A stretch of DNA of 64,000 nucleotides from Amaranthus tricolor (lineage: Eukaryota > Streptophyta > Magnoliopsida > Caryophyllales > Amaranthaceae), in the NCBI RefSeq assembly GCF_026212465.1, contig NC_080058.1:1639501-1703500 (forward strand), read 5' to 3'. The position numbers and the translations under genes were made by a program. Below the pieces are notes generated by a model. That model worked only from the letters and a program-made list of their open reading frames with translations. It searched no databases and was not told where the DNA came from. Positions 44,267-58,581 of the stretch are shown piece by piece. Every line of letters starts with the position of its first letter. The stretch's first letter is position 1.

Positions 44267-47200
44267 ATGGCGGCTTCTCTTGCGGCATTTGAACGTCCTA
44301 GACTTGGTCCTTCGAACACGGTATCTTTTTGTTTTGTTTTGTTTTTTATTCTAATTTGAATTTAAGATTGTTAATTTATGTTTTGAAAGTTTAATTTGGA
44401 GAGTTGATTTGGTTTTAGTTATTTTAATTTAAGCTACATTGTTATTTTTTTTGATGGTTTGAGATATCGCTATTTTTTTTTTGGATTTTTTAAATATTGA
44501 TTGTTATTTTTGGAATATAATAATTTATACATGATTAAGTGATTGTTGTGGTTGTTGGAGCTTTGGGGCGGACATGTCTAGGTTTTTTCTTACAAACTTC
44601 GAGGTTTGAAATGCTATAATGTAGGTTAACAAATGATCTAATGCTATTTAGTTATAACGAGGTTTATACTTGATTAAATGACAATGTACGTGGTAAATCG
44701 CTGTGGAATTTGTGGTTTTGATCAATTCTTGGTAATCTAATCAGTTTCGGCAAGATTTAGTTTAAAATAAAACTAGTTGAATGATGACCAATTCTATCGG
44801 GGGATTTTGCCCCTCCCCCTCCCTCCCCTTAGGCTCTCCAAGGTTGGATAAAAGTCGTACAATGGAGGTCCAGTTTATGTATAGATGGTGAGTGATTTGA
44901 ATTAGTCACTTGATCATTATTGGATTCATTTTCTTTTGAGTAGCTATGCTTACTGGTTTAGTGATTGTTCAATATAATGATCCTAGTGATGACTCACGAG
45001 TCACGAGAAAGTTTAATAATGACTAAAGAATATTTGTTAATACATTAGTCATGAAGTTTGGCTGCTTAAAATTTTGTTGTTTTACAACTATTTTTGGAAG
45101 GATTATTTGTCTTGAAGCTTTCATGTGGATATCAATGGAACCAAGAGCTATGTAGGGTGGATCGAGACTAAATAATGAAAGTTTATGATGTGTGGGATTT
45201 GACAGTTGCTGATCTTTATAAATCATGTTTGTTGACATATCAGACAATATAGATCCTTAGGTAGAGCATATGGAGTTTGGACTTCCAATAGTTGCGGACT
45301 TGTGGTAATTTAGAGTTACAATTTGAGGCTAGTGAATTGTACATATTACACATTCAGTTCCCGGAGACTCATGATGAAAACATTTACAGAAAACAGAAGC
45401 ATCTGAAAAACAAAAACATTGATATTCTAACAGATATTGTACTTAAATGGGCAAGTACAGTGCCACAGTGGTATAATGACCACTTAAGAATTCTGAAAAG
45501 CTGCTTCATAGAGAAACACATGGCTTAAGCAAATGTTGAGAAAGGTTTGAGTTTTCTTTTGATATTGCAAAAGAGTTGGTATTTACTCAAAATCTTGGAC
45601 TACAGTCTACAAATAGTGTTGCAAAGTTTGATATGATGTTTGGGACCCATTACCATTCGGTTCTAGAATGATTTACAATTGATTAATGAAATTGAACAAA
45701 TGACCATGGACGTGTCATGATAATTTGAGGGATTGTCACCTATGAGTTGTGATTCTAGTACCTAACCCATTCATATAATCCTTCCTCATACTAGACATAT
45801 TGAATATTTGGAGAAGTTTTCTATTTTGTTTTCGTAAACGCCTTTCCAGTTTAGACTGATCTATCCTTTAAATGATTGCTAATACTAGCTTTCATTGTTC
45901 CCATGAGGATCTAAGATGTGCAAGTTTCAATTATTTGCGAGGTGAACTCATAGTCTCATACTAACGTCTAAGAGCACTCATGCTTTGTATAAGTTGTGTG
46001 GCTATTAGAATTTCAATTTTGGTGCTCACAAGAGCTGGATCTACAAGTGTTTTTAAATCATGCACGATTATAGATTAATATTGCAAGGGGTAGAGGATCA
46101 AGATGAAGCATTGAGTAGATGTGATTTAGTTTAGTTAATTGTAAATGAGGTTAGGTTGGTCACTACAAATCCTTTGCACAAATTCACTATTTTTATGAAC
46201 TAAGTTTTGTAAGGTCGTGTACATCTGATTCTAACCCTTCCGAGTTGTAATGACATAGGGGTAATCGAATGCTTGATTTGATTACTTGAATTACTAAGGG
46301 ACACCTTCATGATGGATATTTTCAAACTTTGAGTATTGAGATTGGGACTTCTCTTTGTCTCTCTCTTCTCAATAAAGATTTTGTAGTTTGGTCTCTCTCT
46401 CTTTGACTGGACATAGACTTGTTTTCTTAGTCTGCTTTTATGCCTTTTTTGTTCTAATTATGAAGATTTTTTGAATTCTCTCAAGTGGTATCTATAATGT
46501 TTCTGATGTGATCAATTACATTACAGGTTTTTAAGAGTGGACCGCTTTTCATCTCCTCTAAAGGTTGGTAGATTATTTCCTTTTTCAGTTATTCTTTCAA
46601 ATTAGGGAAGATTTATCTCATTTGGTTCAAAATTGTGTGTATTGTTGTACTAGTCTAATATAGAAGTATGACTTACAATAAATTTTATCTTAATTGAAAA
46701 AAGGTGTTGTCATGGATTGACTCACCACTTCTATTGCATCCATATGGGTTTGGAACAAATACTTCTTTGCATTTGGCTCTGCTTTTGTATTTTATTTCTT
46801 TTTCCTGCAGTTGGCATATAATACAACAAACAATTATTTTGATCAATTGATCTTCTTGCTTTAGTGCTGTACTTGGAAAGGTTTCAGTAGCTTACGTCTG
46901 ATTTAAGATATTTATGTACTGTTGCAGGATTGGGATGGAAATCTTGGAAAAAGCGTTGGTTTATTCTGACTCGCACCTCCTTAGTGTTCTTTAAAAATGA
47001 TCCCGTAAGTTTCTAAGTCTTGACTAGCTATTTATTGGCTGTTAGTAATTACCTTTCCTGCATTTGGTATTTGCTGTAACAAATGATGTTATTGATCCGT
47101 ACTTGTTCTTCTACGCAACATTGATTACAAAATAGAAAAAATTACTCAAAATAATCTCATCTTTTACCCATTTCACAACAATAATCTTACCTATTGAGTA

Positions 47201-50200
47201 ATCCTTGGAATATTTCAAACTTCGGGGGAGTTTGCTCATAGTACACTTGAGTGACCGGTAATTTGTTTAAAAAATATATTTCAAAAAAAAGGAAAATTAA
47301 AAGAAAATTTGAAAAAGGAAAAAATAAACTAAAAAAGGAAAAATAAAAGAAATGGCCAAAATGAACTTAAAAATAAATAGATTTGTTGCATTTTTTTCAC
47401 TGTTCCGCTTTTTTCTTTCCATTTATCTCAACATATGATCTGAAATCAAGTTGAATGGAGACATTAAATGTAACTGCCAGAGGAGGCGAAGAATGGCGTT
47501 ACTTATGTTACTTTTTTTGTTGTTCCTCTTCTTTCTTTCCTTTTCTTAGTTTGTACCTTGGAACTATTGGTAAAGGAGGAGAAAGAAACAATCAATTTCA
47601 AAGGAAATAGGGCTAGTACAAGTGGTTCTTAATGGTGCCATGAAAATGACCAGTTTCTTCAAATGGGATTATTCTGAGAATGTCTACATAATAAATTGAC
47701 TGATAATATTGATCTTGGGAAAGGACAATACCCGAGAATTGTTAAATTAGATACCACCGTAATTAATGTTTTTCAACTTCTCTCACCACTTAGCATCATG
47801 TGACAAATCATAAATTTTACCATCAATCATGAAATCCAATCACCCAAATTTTCTCTTCACAATTTTCTTTATTAAAGACAAGGACGTTACAAAGATTTGC
47901 TTTGCATCCACCATTTTTGAATGGAGTTGAAGCTCTCAGTGGCTACATCAATTCACATCCTGGCTAATTTGCTATCAGTTTCTTCTTCTTCTTACCTTAC
48001 CAGGCAGTTGGATTAATATTCAATGATTTTAGGATTAGAAATTTCCATATGGATTGCGGTTGGGAGGAGGGGATTGATTGTTGATGGGTTACTGTGGGGG
48101 AAGGGGAGGGAGAAGGGGGATGGGCTGCAGTGGGGGAGGGGATGGGGCTGGGTTTTGGTTTTTCAGTTTTTTAAAATTACGCTGTGTTGTACAAGGTTGG
48201 TTGCTGGTTGGTTCTCAATATCTCAAATTGCTAGTTTGCACCACAAGTTCCATATGTTTGAATTTCTTATACCTCTAGTTTTAAAGTGTGAAATAATTTA
48301 TATTTTTCATAATTTTTTAGAGTGCTCTTCCTCAAAGAGGCGGAGAAGTGAATTTGACACTGGGTGGCATTGATTTAAATAATTCAGGAAGGTATGTGCT
48401 TGCTTTATTTGATTCCTTTTTCTGTGCACTCATGATTTTTCCTTGTCTAAGGGTTGTTTCTTTTTGCAGCGTTGTTGTTAGAGAGGATAAGAAATTGTTG
48501 ACAGTACTTTTCCCTGATGGACGTGATGGGCGAGCATTTACGCTTAAGGTATGTCTTGATGCTTGACAATGTGTTGTTTTTAATTATGGTTGGAAACTTG
48601 GAATTCTGTCTTTGTATTAAATTGTTGGAAAATTTCCTTTCATTTTTGATTTAGTTTTCCGCCTTGTTATTATTTTATAGGCTGAGACATCAGAGGATTT
48701 ATACGAATGGAAGACAGCTCTGGAGCAAGCTCTGGCACAGGCGCCTAGTGCTGCTCTTGTGATGGGTCATAATGGCATATTTCGAAATGACACGAGTGAT
48801 GCAATTGATGGTTCTTTTCATCAATGTATGTATTTGTGATTCTTGTTTTCAGATGTTCTAATTGTTAACTTTATTTTTCTTGTATGATAAATATACTTCA
48901 AGAGGTGGCTCTCCTTTTGACAAGGAATGGGGCTTATGTTTTTTGCAGGGAGAGATAAGCGCCCTGTTAAATCATTGGTTGTTGGACGACCAATCTTACT
49001 AGCTTTGGAAGATATCGATGGTGGACCTTCTTTTTTGGAAAAAGCTCTCAGATTTCTTGAAACCTATGGTGAGTTTTCATAGGAAAAGAAAAAGAATAAG
49101 TTTTCCATATCAATTTGTTCTAATTTAATGTAATTTATTTGGCTTGTTAAAGTTCATCCTAGTTTTAATTCCTGAAATATTTTTTGTCAGTAATCTAGAA
49201 AGTATATAATCCTTTTCAAGTAATTCTTTAAAACTCCACTTATGGCTTCTTTTTTTGAGTTGCAAACAATACTGGTGGTACTGGTATGTGGAATTGTGGA
49301 CTGATGAATCTGTGTGAATGTTAGATTTCAACTCTTCGAAGGCACGTTATGTCATATGGTTGTATTGCATCTTTACTAGCTGTTGCATACAGCATAATTT
49401 AATGTAATGTATTTGGCTTGTTCAAGATTAGGGGTAAGGCTTCCCTAATATATAAGAAAATTACATCAAGATTCTTCATTTATTCCTACAAAGATCCTAG
49501 TGCAAATACTGAAAACAAACCATTGGCCTTAGCCCAAAGCCCCAAAGCGTGCTAGGAACTTTACTCTCTTCCGAACTACATCTAATGGAAGAATTTTATC
49601 CTTGAAAGTTCTTCTATTTCTTATTATTTGATGGTGGCTTTATCATATGCTGTTTTAAATGTGGCAGGGACCAAAGTGGAAGGAATTTTACGACAGTCAG
49701 CTGATGTTGAAGAGGTGGAGCGCAGAGTCCAGGATTATGAACAAGGTCCATTTTGTCTTAGCTGTTACTTCATATTTTTTTGGTTTTGTGTCTGAGTGTC
49801 TCTTTTTAACCTGGGGGTGTATCTCTATGTTTTTTAGGCAACAATGAGTTTGATCCGAATGAGGATGCTCATGTCATTGGTGACTGTGTGAAGGTATGAT
49901 AGAGATTCTTATTAATTGATGAGTTATGTGGCTATCTGTGGTGGTTTGAAGATAACTCATGAACGTCTTATATGCAGCATGTCCTTCGCGAGCTCCCTTC
50001 TTCCCCAGTTCCAGCGTCTTGCTGCACTGCATTGCTTGATGCTTATAGTAAGTGCATGCCGTATTATAATGTATGAGGGGGATTCCTGTAATCTTTGCTT
50101 TTTGGTTGAATTTGATCTATACCTTTTTACTGTTTGCTAGATAAACTATCATTTTTAATCTTGTTATGTTCTAGTCTGTGCTTTATCTCTTTCCAAACTT

Positions 50201-53200
50201 TTTGCTTGTAGAGTGACTTAGTTTTTTCAAATAGCATTTCTTAAGTAACATCAATTCTTTCTGTGAGGTTTTTGTTTTATTTATTAGAGCAGCCAAACTT
50301 ATCTGTCTTGGAATAAGTTATCTCTAAAATGAAGTTACCTAAACTTCTTCATGTTGTTTTAACGTATTTACCATCTAGTGATTTGACTGAACCTAAATTG
50401 TCTGATACTTTTTTTAGGCCATAGGTTTTTATGAGATTCCCGTTAATGATTCCATCATGGAGTGTTGGCTAAATGTATCATACTCTGGATACTTTCTTGG
50501 TTGTGAATTCTTTTATATCTTTTATGGTCAGATTGTTTTCCGCTCCTCATCAGACCAGTTTATTTTGAAGATTTCTGATTGTTGAAAAAACTTGATGCTT
50601 GTGCACAGTTTGAGTTCTTATTTTTTTCTGGATTAAAGTATAAGGTTCTCTCCTCCTTCCCTGTTAAAGTATAAGGTTTCCCTTTTAGATATTTTAGTAA
50701 CTTTTTGAATAATTGAATCAATCACAAGACCATTAGTTAGGACTTTTTAGCTCTAGTGTTAAGGATGTTGATTAGTAATGCTTCTTTTCTGTGTAACTTT
50801 ATCAGAAATTGACCGTAAGGAAGCACGGATAAATGCCATGAGATCAGCAATATTGGAGACGTTTCCGGAACCAAATCGGAGATTGTTACAACGGTATTGT
50901 TTTCTTATATTTATGATTATTCTTATGTACATACATCATCTGTATATGAGTGATGTGTTGGAGCTATTTGTATAAACTTTGTCAAGTATCTGTGCTGGTG
51001 TACCATGCCTGAAAAGCATATTCTCGGTCCTGGTCTTCTATTCTTTTGCATTTGAAAAAATCATGCAAAACATTTGGTGCTGTATAATTTTTTAAGTCTT
51101 AACATGATCATGTACTCCAGAGTATTCCCATTTACTTGCATTCACCTGTATCTGGATGTTCCGTATCGTCTTTTTTAAGGAAAACAAGCAGAGTTGATAA
51201 TAGCGGTGCCGCTGTTGCTGCATTGCTCCCTGTTGTAAATGTCTCTATGAGGAAAAGAAGTTATAGTTTTGGGTTTATTTCTTAAGTATGGTAACATAAT
51301 GGTTTTGGAATACTTGGCTTAGGAATTAGGAGGGATTATGATGATATCAAGGAAAAATTACTTGCTCAGAAATATTTTTTTACGAATTGATTTATAGAGA
51401 AAATCCTTGTTTGTACAGTTTCTGTGGGGTTTACTGTTATTTTGTCTGTTGAGTTTCGCTACTAGGTTTGAGGTGAATTGTTTGAATGATGTTGTTACTG
51501 TCTAGATCTTATTTTACGAACAATTTTGAGATAGAACACCGAATACTTTTTTTTAGGTTATCCATGAAGGCTCTGACAAGCCTTCTGGTACATCTTCCTC
51601 TCTTCTCTTCTATTCTGTTGCTGGTGATTATCTTCTGCTTAGTATGATGATTGGTGTAGAGGTTAGACATTTGAAGAACCTTCATATAGGGGTTGGTAGA
51701 TAAAAATTGTGTAAGCTCTATATTGTTGCTTGTTGGTTTTTGTTGTTGAACATCCACAGAAATGGACTAGAGTGATAGTTCACAGGGAACTGGTAATATA
51801 AGTTATGGTTTGTTCAATGTGGAGCTTTAGACTTAGTATGGTTCTTGAGAGAGGAAACATACTTGTACTCTTTTGTTTGTAGTATCTTTTTTGGCTTTGT
51901 TTGGAGACATAGCTCATTTGCTTATTTTAGTTTTGAACAAATTGCCAGAACTATGACCCCATGATATTGCCACTACCTTCCAGCCTCCCTCTGCTTTTTG
52001 TGATTTTTTATTTGTTCGTCTCTTAATTTACAGAATTTTGAAAATGATGCACACAATCGCTTCTCATTCTTCTGATAATCGGATGACTCCTTCTGCCGTT
52101 GCTGCTTGCATGGCACCTTTACTTCTACGCCCTCTTTTAGCGGGCGAGTGTGAGCTGGATGATGATTTTGATGTGAATGGTGATAATTCAGCTCAGCTTC
52201 TCGCTGCAGCTAATGCTGCTAACAATGCGCAGGCTATTATTGCAACACTTTTAGAGGAGTATGAGAACATCTTTGATGTAAGTAATTTTTAGTTTGTCAT
52301 TGCTTTGGTTTTTGCTTAAATAACTAAAGTAGTATCTTTGGATGAAGTCTTATTGACAGTTTTGGTGCTTGCTCATATGCTAGCTTATTACAGTTCTCCA
52401 TCTTGATATTGGACCTTCTCATGTAGGCTCATATATCGGTATTGGAAGTCCGTGACTTTTACCAAGTACATGAAAATTTGTGTAGTGAAACCTAATACTT
52501 ATGCTATTAACTTTATCTGCTGTCAAGGGAAAAGACTATGCTCTTGTATAGATGAACAATGGGGTATGACATTTTTGTAGCCCACTGACTTGGGGTTCTT
52601 GTTTGAAAGGGGCTTAAATATATTCTCTTGAAAGGAAAGATCACATGTTTGTCTTTTTTCTTGGGGAGATAAAAGGGAGTTGGTAGCATGGAGGGAATGG
52701 AGTAGGATCTTGTGTTTGTAGAATCAAATCCACCCTGCTGCGTTCTGCTGTATCCTGAACTATTTGGCAGCCTTTTGGTTTATGGTTGTTTTTCATGGGA
52801 CTTGGGAATAATGTTTATGTATCTTTATAACAAATTCTATTGTAAATCTGAGTACTCTTGCATGAATTATATGATGTATATTGGACCTAGAGTTGTGCCT
52901 GACTACCTTCTTATTTCCATTGGGTTCAGTAGAATGGTAAAAGTGTCAAGTGATATATTTCCTGTATTTTCATTTCATGTGATTTTTGGTAATGGTATTG
53001 CTCAAAATCTGCACTGATGTCCTTTAAATGCATAGTACGCTTGCCTTTGTTGGGTTGGTCTTTTTTACTACAGCCATTTTTTTAGCTGTTACCTTGGCCA
53101 TTTGATGACTGAAATTGTTCAATCATAGATATAATTTTGCTTAGCAATTTCATTGGTTTCTTTTCAGGATGATAGTTTGCAGAGATGCTCAATTTCAGCT

Positions 53201-56200
53201 GATTCTCGGATTGAAAATAGTGGAAGTGATGATTCCACAGATGGCGGAAATCTAGATGTTAAAGAAAATGGGTTTCATAACACTGAAAATGAAGCAGAGC
53301 CCGAAACAGATGATGATCAGGAACGAGTGTTGAGTGGTAAACTGAGCGAAAGCAGTGGCTATGGTGGCAGTGACCTTTACGATTATAAGGTTTCTCTCAA
53401 TTCATCTTCTTGTCAACTTTTTCGAATATCTGAATGTGATTGAGTTATCAATTTGTTAGTAATTAAAATTAATTTTTTGAAAAATTTGATGAGTGTCATT
53501 GGATGATAATATATTTGAGGTGCATCAGTCTATTCAGTATTTTTACCCTTGATTTATGCATTCAAATGTAAGTTTTCACATGCATAACAACGTCAACTCA
53601 TTGCAGCCATACAGGCTACAGCCACCCCATTCTCATAAATACTTAATGTGTTCAGAAATTTGAGGGTATATTGGTACTGTTCCACAACCTTTTCCTCGTA
53701 AGGGAAGCTGCTGTTTATGATGTCTGGATCTGTCTGTACTTGAGCAGAAGTTCCTTCTACAGTAATAAGGCTGCGTAGATTCACTAGGTTTTTTTTTGAT
53801 GACATTCAGGTTCAATCTTTTGGAGTTGAATATTCTGATGGTTCTCCTATGGCCAATATTGCAAAGTCTGTTAATTCTAAACCTCGGACAGATACACAAG
53901 CGATTAGGGATTCTAACGCTGAGTCGAGTGATCAAAATAAGTCAATAAAGGTAACTGAAAGCTCAACAAATGGTATAGACAGTCCGAAGGTAACAGCTGG
54001 GGAACCTTATCGTTCAATGGGGGAGATACTGTCATCAATGGATCCAGGACCTCCATTAGCTATTGCAGGTCCTGAATCAAGTGCTGAGAAGTCAAGTAAT
54101 AAGCTCTCAGGCTCTAGTGCTAAGCGGTCAACTTTCTGGAGCAGAAGCACTGTAAGCTCCATTCCTTCTATTCTGTGTACAGTTTTGATGGGTTTAGTTG
54201 CAATTTCAGCAAGCCGTTGATACTTTTATTCCATATAGGCGTATACATGTGACTGTAGCCTATGTGATGTTTTTCTGATATTTTTCGGCCTGTATTTTGT
54301 TTGCACTATTGTTTAATTTTTTCATATGATCTTTTCTAATATTATTTTTTGATTAAATATCATTGAGCTAATATGGAGAATTATATACATCACATTGCTT
54401 CTAGTATCTTGCATGTGCTAAAAATTGTTGGTCATAGAGAAATGGTACGCGAACTTTATATGTGGAAGGTAGAAAGGTCTCATTTGGTATACTAGTCTAG
54501 TCCTTGTTATTTAGCTTTGGAATGCAACATTTGATGCTCTTTCAATTGGGCAATTTTTCTTAGAATACACTATTTTCGTTTCTTTAAATCATCGGATATC
54601 TATATACTTTTTTGGTTTGACCAAAAATGTTTGTTCAAAAATACATATTAAGAAATGATAGTTTGCTGATGTGTTCAGTTGGACATATCAATGGAATTAT
54701 CCTTAAATGTTAAATGGTAAAGTAAAAACTGGAACATATGATCATATTATTTGCCTTCTCAAAATTATTTTTTGCACTTTTAACTGCTAGATATTCCAGC
54801 TAATCATTGCCTTTTTCAAATATCAATCTTCCGAACCAAGAAAGTAAAACTTAGGCCTTGATGTTGTTACGTAAGCATGTGGCTTTGTAAGCATTAAACA
54901 GTAGATTTCAGTTTTTAGCTTGCAATTTTTGAAAGTAGATTTAGTATGCTCTGAGACTATACATTTTCCACAGTTGTAAATCCAGTGCTCTAGTTGATTA
55001 TTTATTCTTCAGTAATCTTTCCTCTCTGAAATGTTTGTTTGTGCTAGAAGTGTTTGTGATCTTTCTTGTGGCTGATCAATGTTTAGCTCTCGCTTTTGGG
55101 GGATTTGTTTGGGAATATCTTATCAGCCATTTAGTTGCTTTAATCTAATGATATCCCCCCTTACCCTTTTTAGGTTCGTAAAACGCCATCGATGGAGTCC
55201 GTTGATTCTTCAGGAGAGGAAGAGTATGATTTTCCCTGTTCTTTTCTCTTTTGCTTTGGTCATTTTGTAATATGAATAAACAAACAAACGAACAAAGCCT
55301 TGGTCTTTACATATGGAGACAACTATATGAACCAAAACAAATCAACGTGAGATATCGTTGGTAATAGAAATGCTACTTTCTTTGTCCTTATTTATTTTGT
55401 AATTCGGAGCTTTAAATTGCTGTTGAAAAAGGAATTTTATTGCAGTGATATAATGCGACATTTGTTGAATCAGAGCAAAATTTATACCCTTTGTAACCAT
55501 CACTAATCATGATCCTAATGCTCTTGGATATTACTGTTATACGTTAAGTGATTTTGCCTTTGCTTTCTTCTTGACTTCTTTCTTGCTGACAGACTTGCCA
55601 TCCAGAGGCTTGAACTAACAAAGAATGACTTACGACACCGTATTGCGAAAGAGGTTGATTGCCAAAAAAGTTTATTAATATGATTTTGCCTGCTGAATAT
55701 AACTAGTAGCGTCTTTAAATCAACTTTTTTGTGACAGGCTAGGGGAAATGCAATATTACAAGCTAGCTTGGAGCGAAGGAAACAAGCTCTGCATGAGCGT
55801 CGGTTAGCACTTGAACAAGATGTATGCTCTCTGTCAGTGCTGTGTAATTTGTTTAGCTATCTTTTGTGACTTGGCAGCTGCTTTTAGTGGGCACTTTTTG
55901 CTGTTCTTGTTTTTCATTATAAATATTGTTTGATTGACCTTCAGAAGTAATCACCTAGCACTGTTTTCCTGGGCATGTCCAATATAAACTTCAATATATA
56001 TTTAGCCTCTTAATGTTGCATTGACAAGTTTTTTTTTAAGAAAAAGAAAGTTCTAGCAACCTTCTCACACTAGTTTCTCAATGCTAGGTACAAAGACTGC
56101 AAGAACAATTACAAGCTGAAAGAGACCTTAGAGCTGCTTTAGAGGTTGGTTTAAGCATGTCTTCTGGTCAAATTTCTAGTTCACGTGGTATGGATTCCAA

Positions 56201-58581
56201 GGTATATACATTAGATCTGTTTCTGTAACATGTTTCCTTTTCTTCCTTTGTGCTTTTTATCTATGATTATAGTTAATAACAATAGTGACGTGTTGTATGT
56301 GAAGACAAGGGCTGAGCTTGAGGAGATTGCTCTTGCTGAAGCAGATGTGGCCAGGTTGAAGCAAAAAGTGGCGGAATTACACCATCAACTCAATCAGCAA
56401 CGGCAGCATCAATTTGGATCTCTATCTGATGCATGTGACAGGTACGAGTATCGCTTTTTTGTTTTTTATGGGTGCTCTGCTCTTACTTTGAGTTTGTGAA
56501 GCAAGGTGCTTTTTATTTAATCTTTATTCAGGTAAGCTTGCAATTGATTGATAGCCCCTTGATAATATAAATTAACTGAGTTCAGTACAGAAATGAAGCT
56601 TTTCTGAATATCATTGGCTTCTGGTCTCTTCAATGATCCAACAAAGCAAGCCATAAAACCAAAATATTTCAATCTAAATGCTTTAACTCACTTCACGATT
56701 TCTGTTGGAATTTTGTGTGGTGTCATGTCCAATTTTGTGAATTTGCTTGATGTGTCGACTGGACTGAGTCCAGTTATTTTCCTTGTGGTTTCTCGTCTTC
56801 CTTCAGGGTGCATGATTAATTTGCTGGTCAGGTTGCAATATAAACTTTTGTTTTCGAGTTCAAACTGGTCTTTGTACATTTGCCTCTTCCAATAAAGTTT
56901 GAGAGTGGGGTGTAGGGTGATAATTGAAAAGGATGAAGCATATTCTGATTTAATAGATTGGTCCTCCACTAGTTAGGTGTTGTGTTTATTAAGAACTTGG
57001 AATACTAATGTTAACTGATTTTGAGTTGCTGTGAAATCCATATTCTAAAGGAGGAAGTCTTAATTTTTCATTGCTATGAGCAGGAGATTTCTTCAGCAAG
57101 ACTTTGATAGTACACTTGCCTTCTGCAAACAGCGAAATGAGGTAAAAAATCTCAGTTGTGATCTTTTGTTGAACCTGTAAAGAATTCACTTGTTCTTTCA
57201 TTTTTTTACCTCATCATCTCTTTTGTTTTTGTGCTGTATCCTCCCTCAATCACATCACACACTTTTCGTTGTTCACGTCTGGATCATTTGCTGGCTTTCA
57301 CTTATATAGCTGGTGATCATTATGCCAATATCAATGGTATTGGTTTACCTGAATACTTTCGAATTTTTTTTTGTTTCTTATTACTTAATTGCATTTTCAC
57401 CTGCTTTGTAGCTTCTGTCTGTTGTCCTGAAACAAGCGAACACAATTAACCTAGGGACAGTATAGTTTGGTGTTGATTTCATGTCTATTCTCCTTTACCA
57501 TCTGAATAAGACATGTTGGCTATGCTATGTTTTTAGGAGGGTTCATTGCTGCCAGATTGGACTCACATCAAGGGACAAATGTTAGCTGCTGGAAGCAGCA
57601 ACAGGCAGCCTCGTAAGCAGTTCCTGGAGCCAATGGGCCTGAGTGATCCAAAAAGCACTGAACCATCCGCTAGTATGTCTTTTGATGAGTTTGGCGGTGT
57701 TGATTCAGCCTCCATGCCATCTACCTCCAGGGTAGCAGAGGTACAGCTTCTGTTTTACTGCTGAAAGGCGGATCCATTGGTTCTACTTGTCCTTTTGAAA
57801 ATGGGTCATCTACTGCTATTTGATTATTTTGGTTTTCTTCAGCAGTTCAGTTAATATTGTGTTTTCATCTAAGTTCGTTCCTTTTTATCCGAGAAAGCCT
57901 TCCTTGAACTTGTCTGAATTTATTTTTGTTGTGAAGTGAGTATATGGTGACGATTATATGAACTTATGGAAGTTTATAATTCCTGGTACTTCTCTATAGA
58001 GTGAAAGATTAAAGCCTAATGTTTTTTGAGTCGGTTTCCCTCTCCTTTATTGGTATACCTTGGTTTAGTTTGTATTCTTTAAATATCCTAACATTTGATT
58101 TTTGTCTGCATTTTTCACATCTCTAAATTTTTATAGTTGTAAAGAACAAAGCATGATTTGTTCCAATGCAGTCTTCCCTCTTTCATGCGAGTTGTTGATG
58201 CCTTTTCCTATCAAGGGTGATTTGGAAAAGAAAAATAGGTGGGAGCCATCCAATGGCGTCGGATTAATAGATTGTTGTAGGCTTGTAGCTTTCCCTCTCG
58301 TTTCTTCGGAAGCCATAAGTTTTACAAATTGGTCTACATATGAAGACACTTTACTGGCACAGGTTTCATCCTTCACTTTGTTATTCCTTCTGCAGGCATT
58401 AGATTTTCCCCGACACCCATCAGCTGCATCATCCACATTAGTTGAGTTAACAACCCGGCTTGACTTTTTCAAAGAACGGCGATCCCAACTGATGGAGCAG
58501 CTGCATCACCTCGATTTGAACTATGGGGTACCAACCTCCCAAGACTATTTGTACAGACCATCTTCGCCATCATGGAGCTGA
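44267..58581 (+). CDS. PHGAP: PH-RhoGAP, ROP GTPase-activating protein (REN1/PHGAP family)
   Basis: Twenty-two exons: 44267-44320, 46527-46563, 46928-47004, 48321-48391, 48470-48548, 48681-48825, 48949-49068, 49668-49745, 49838-49893, 49978-50047, 50806-50893, 52034-52277, 53168-53389, 53810-54151, 55174-55223, 55593-55653, 55738-55821, 56088-56201, 56305-56441, 57084-57141, 57537-57740, 58396-58581. All phases close; 858 aa. Domains: PH (about 19-125, KGLGWKSWKKRWFILT), RhoGAP (about 165-370, with the arginine finger Arg203 in KVEGILRQSAD and the helix FPEPNRRLL), a Ser-rich acidic linker (374-560), coiled coil (about 595-735, RLQEQLQAERDLRAALE, DVARLKQKVAELHHQL) and a conserved end. It switches off ROP (plant Rho) GTPases at the plasma membrane; Arabidopsis relatives control pollen-tube tip growth (REN1) and pavement-cell shape (PHGAP1/2). 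Which of the three it matches best cannot be settled here. Confidence 0.95.
47141..47682. mobile_element. Possible MITE in PHGAP intron 3
   Basis: The left end ATTACTCAAAATAATCTCAT and right end AATGGGATTATTCTGAGAAT look like imperfect inverted repeats around about 540 bp of AT-rich DNA. The phrase ACCCATTTCACAACAATAAT near the left end is a common plant repeat phrase. No target duplication was identified. Confidence 0.4.

Noticed and set aside
48023..48373. 116-codon open frame in PHGAP intron 3/exon 4
   Set aside because: Only the last part overlaps the true exon and in another frame; the Gly/Trp-rich stretch is G-rich intron sequence.
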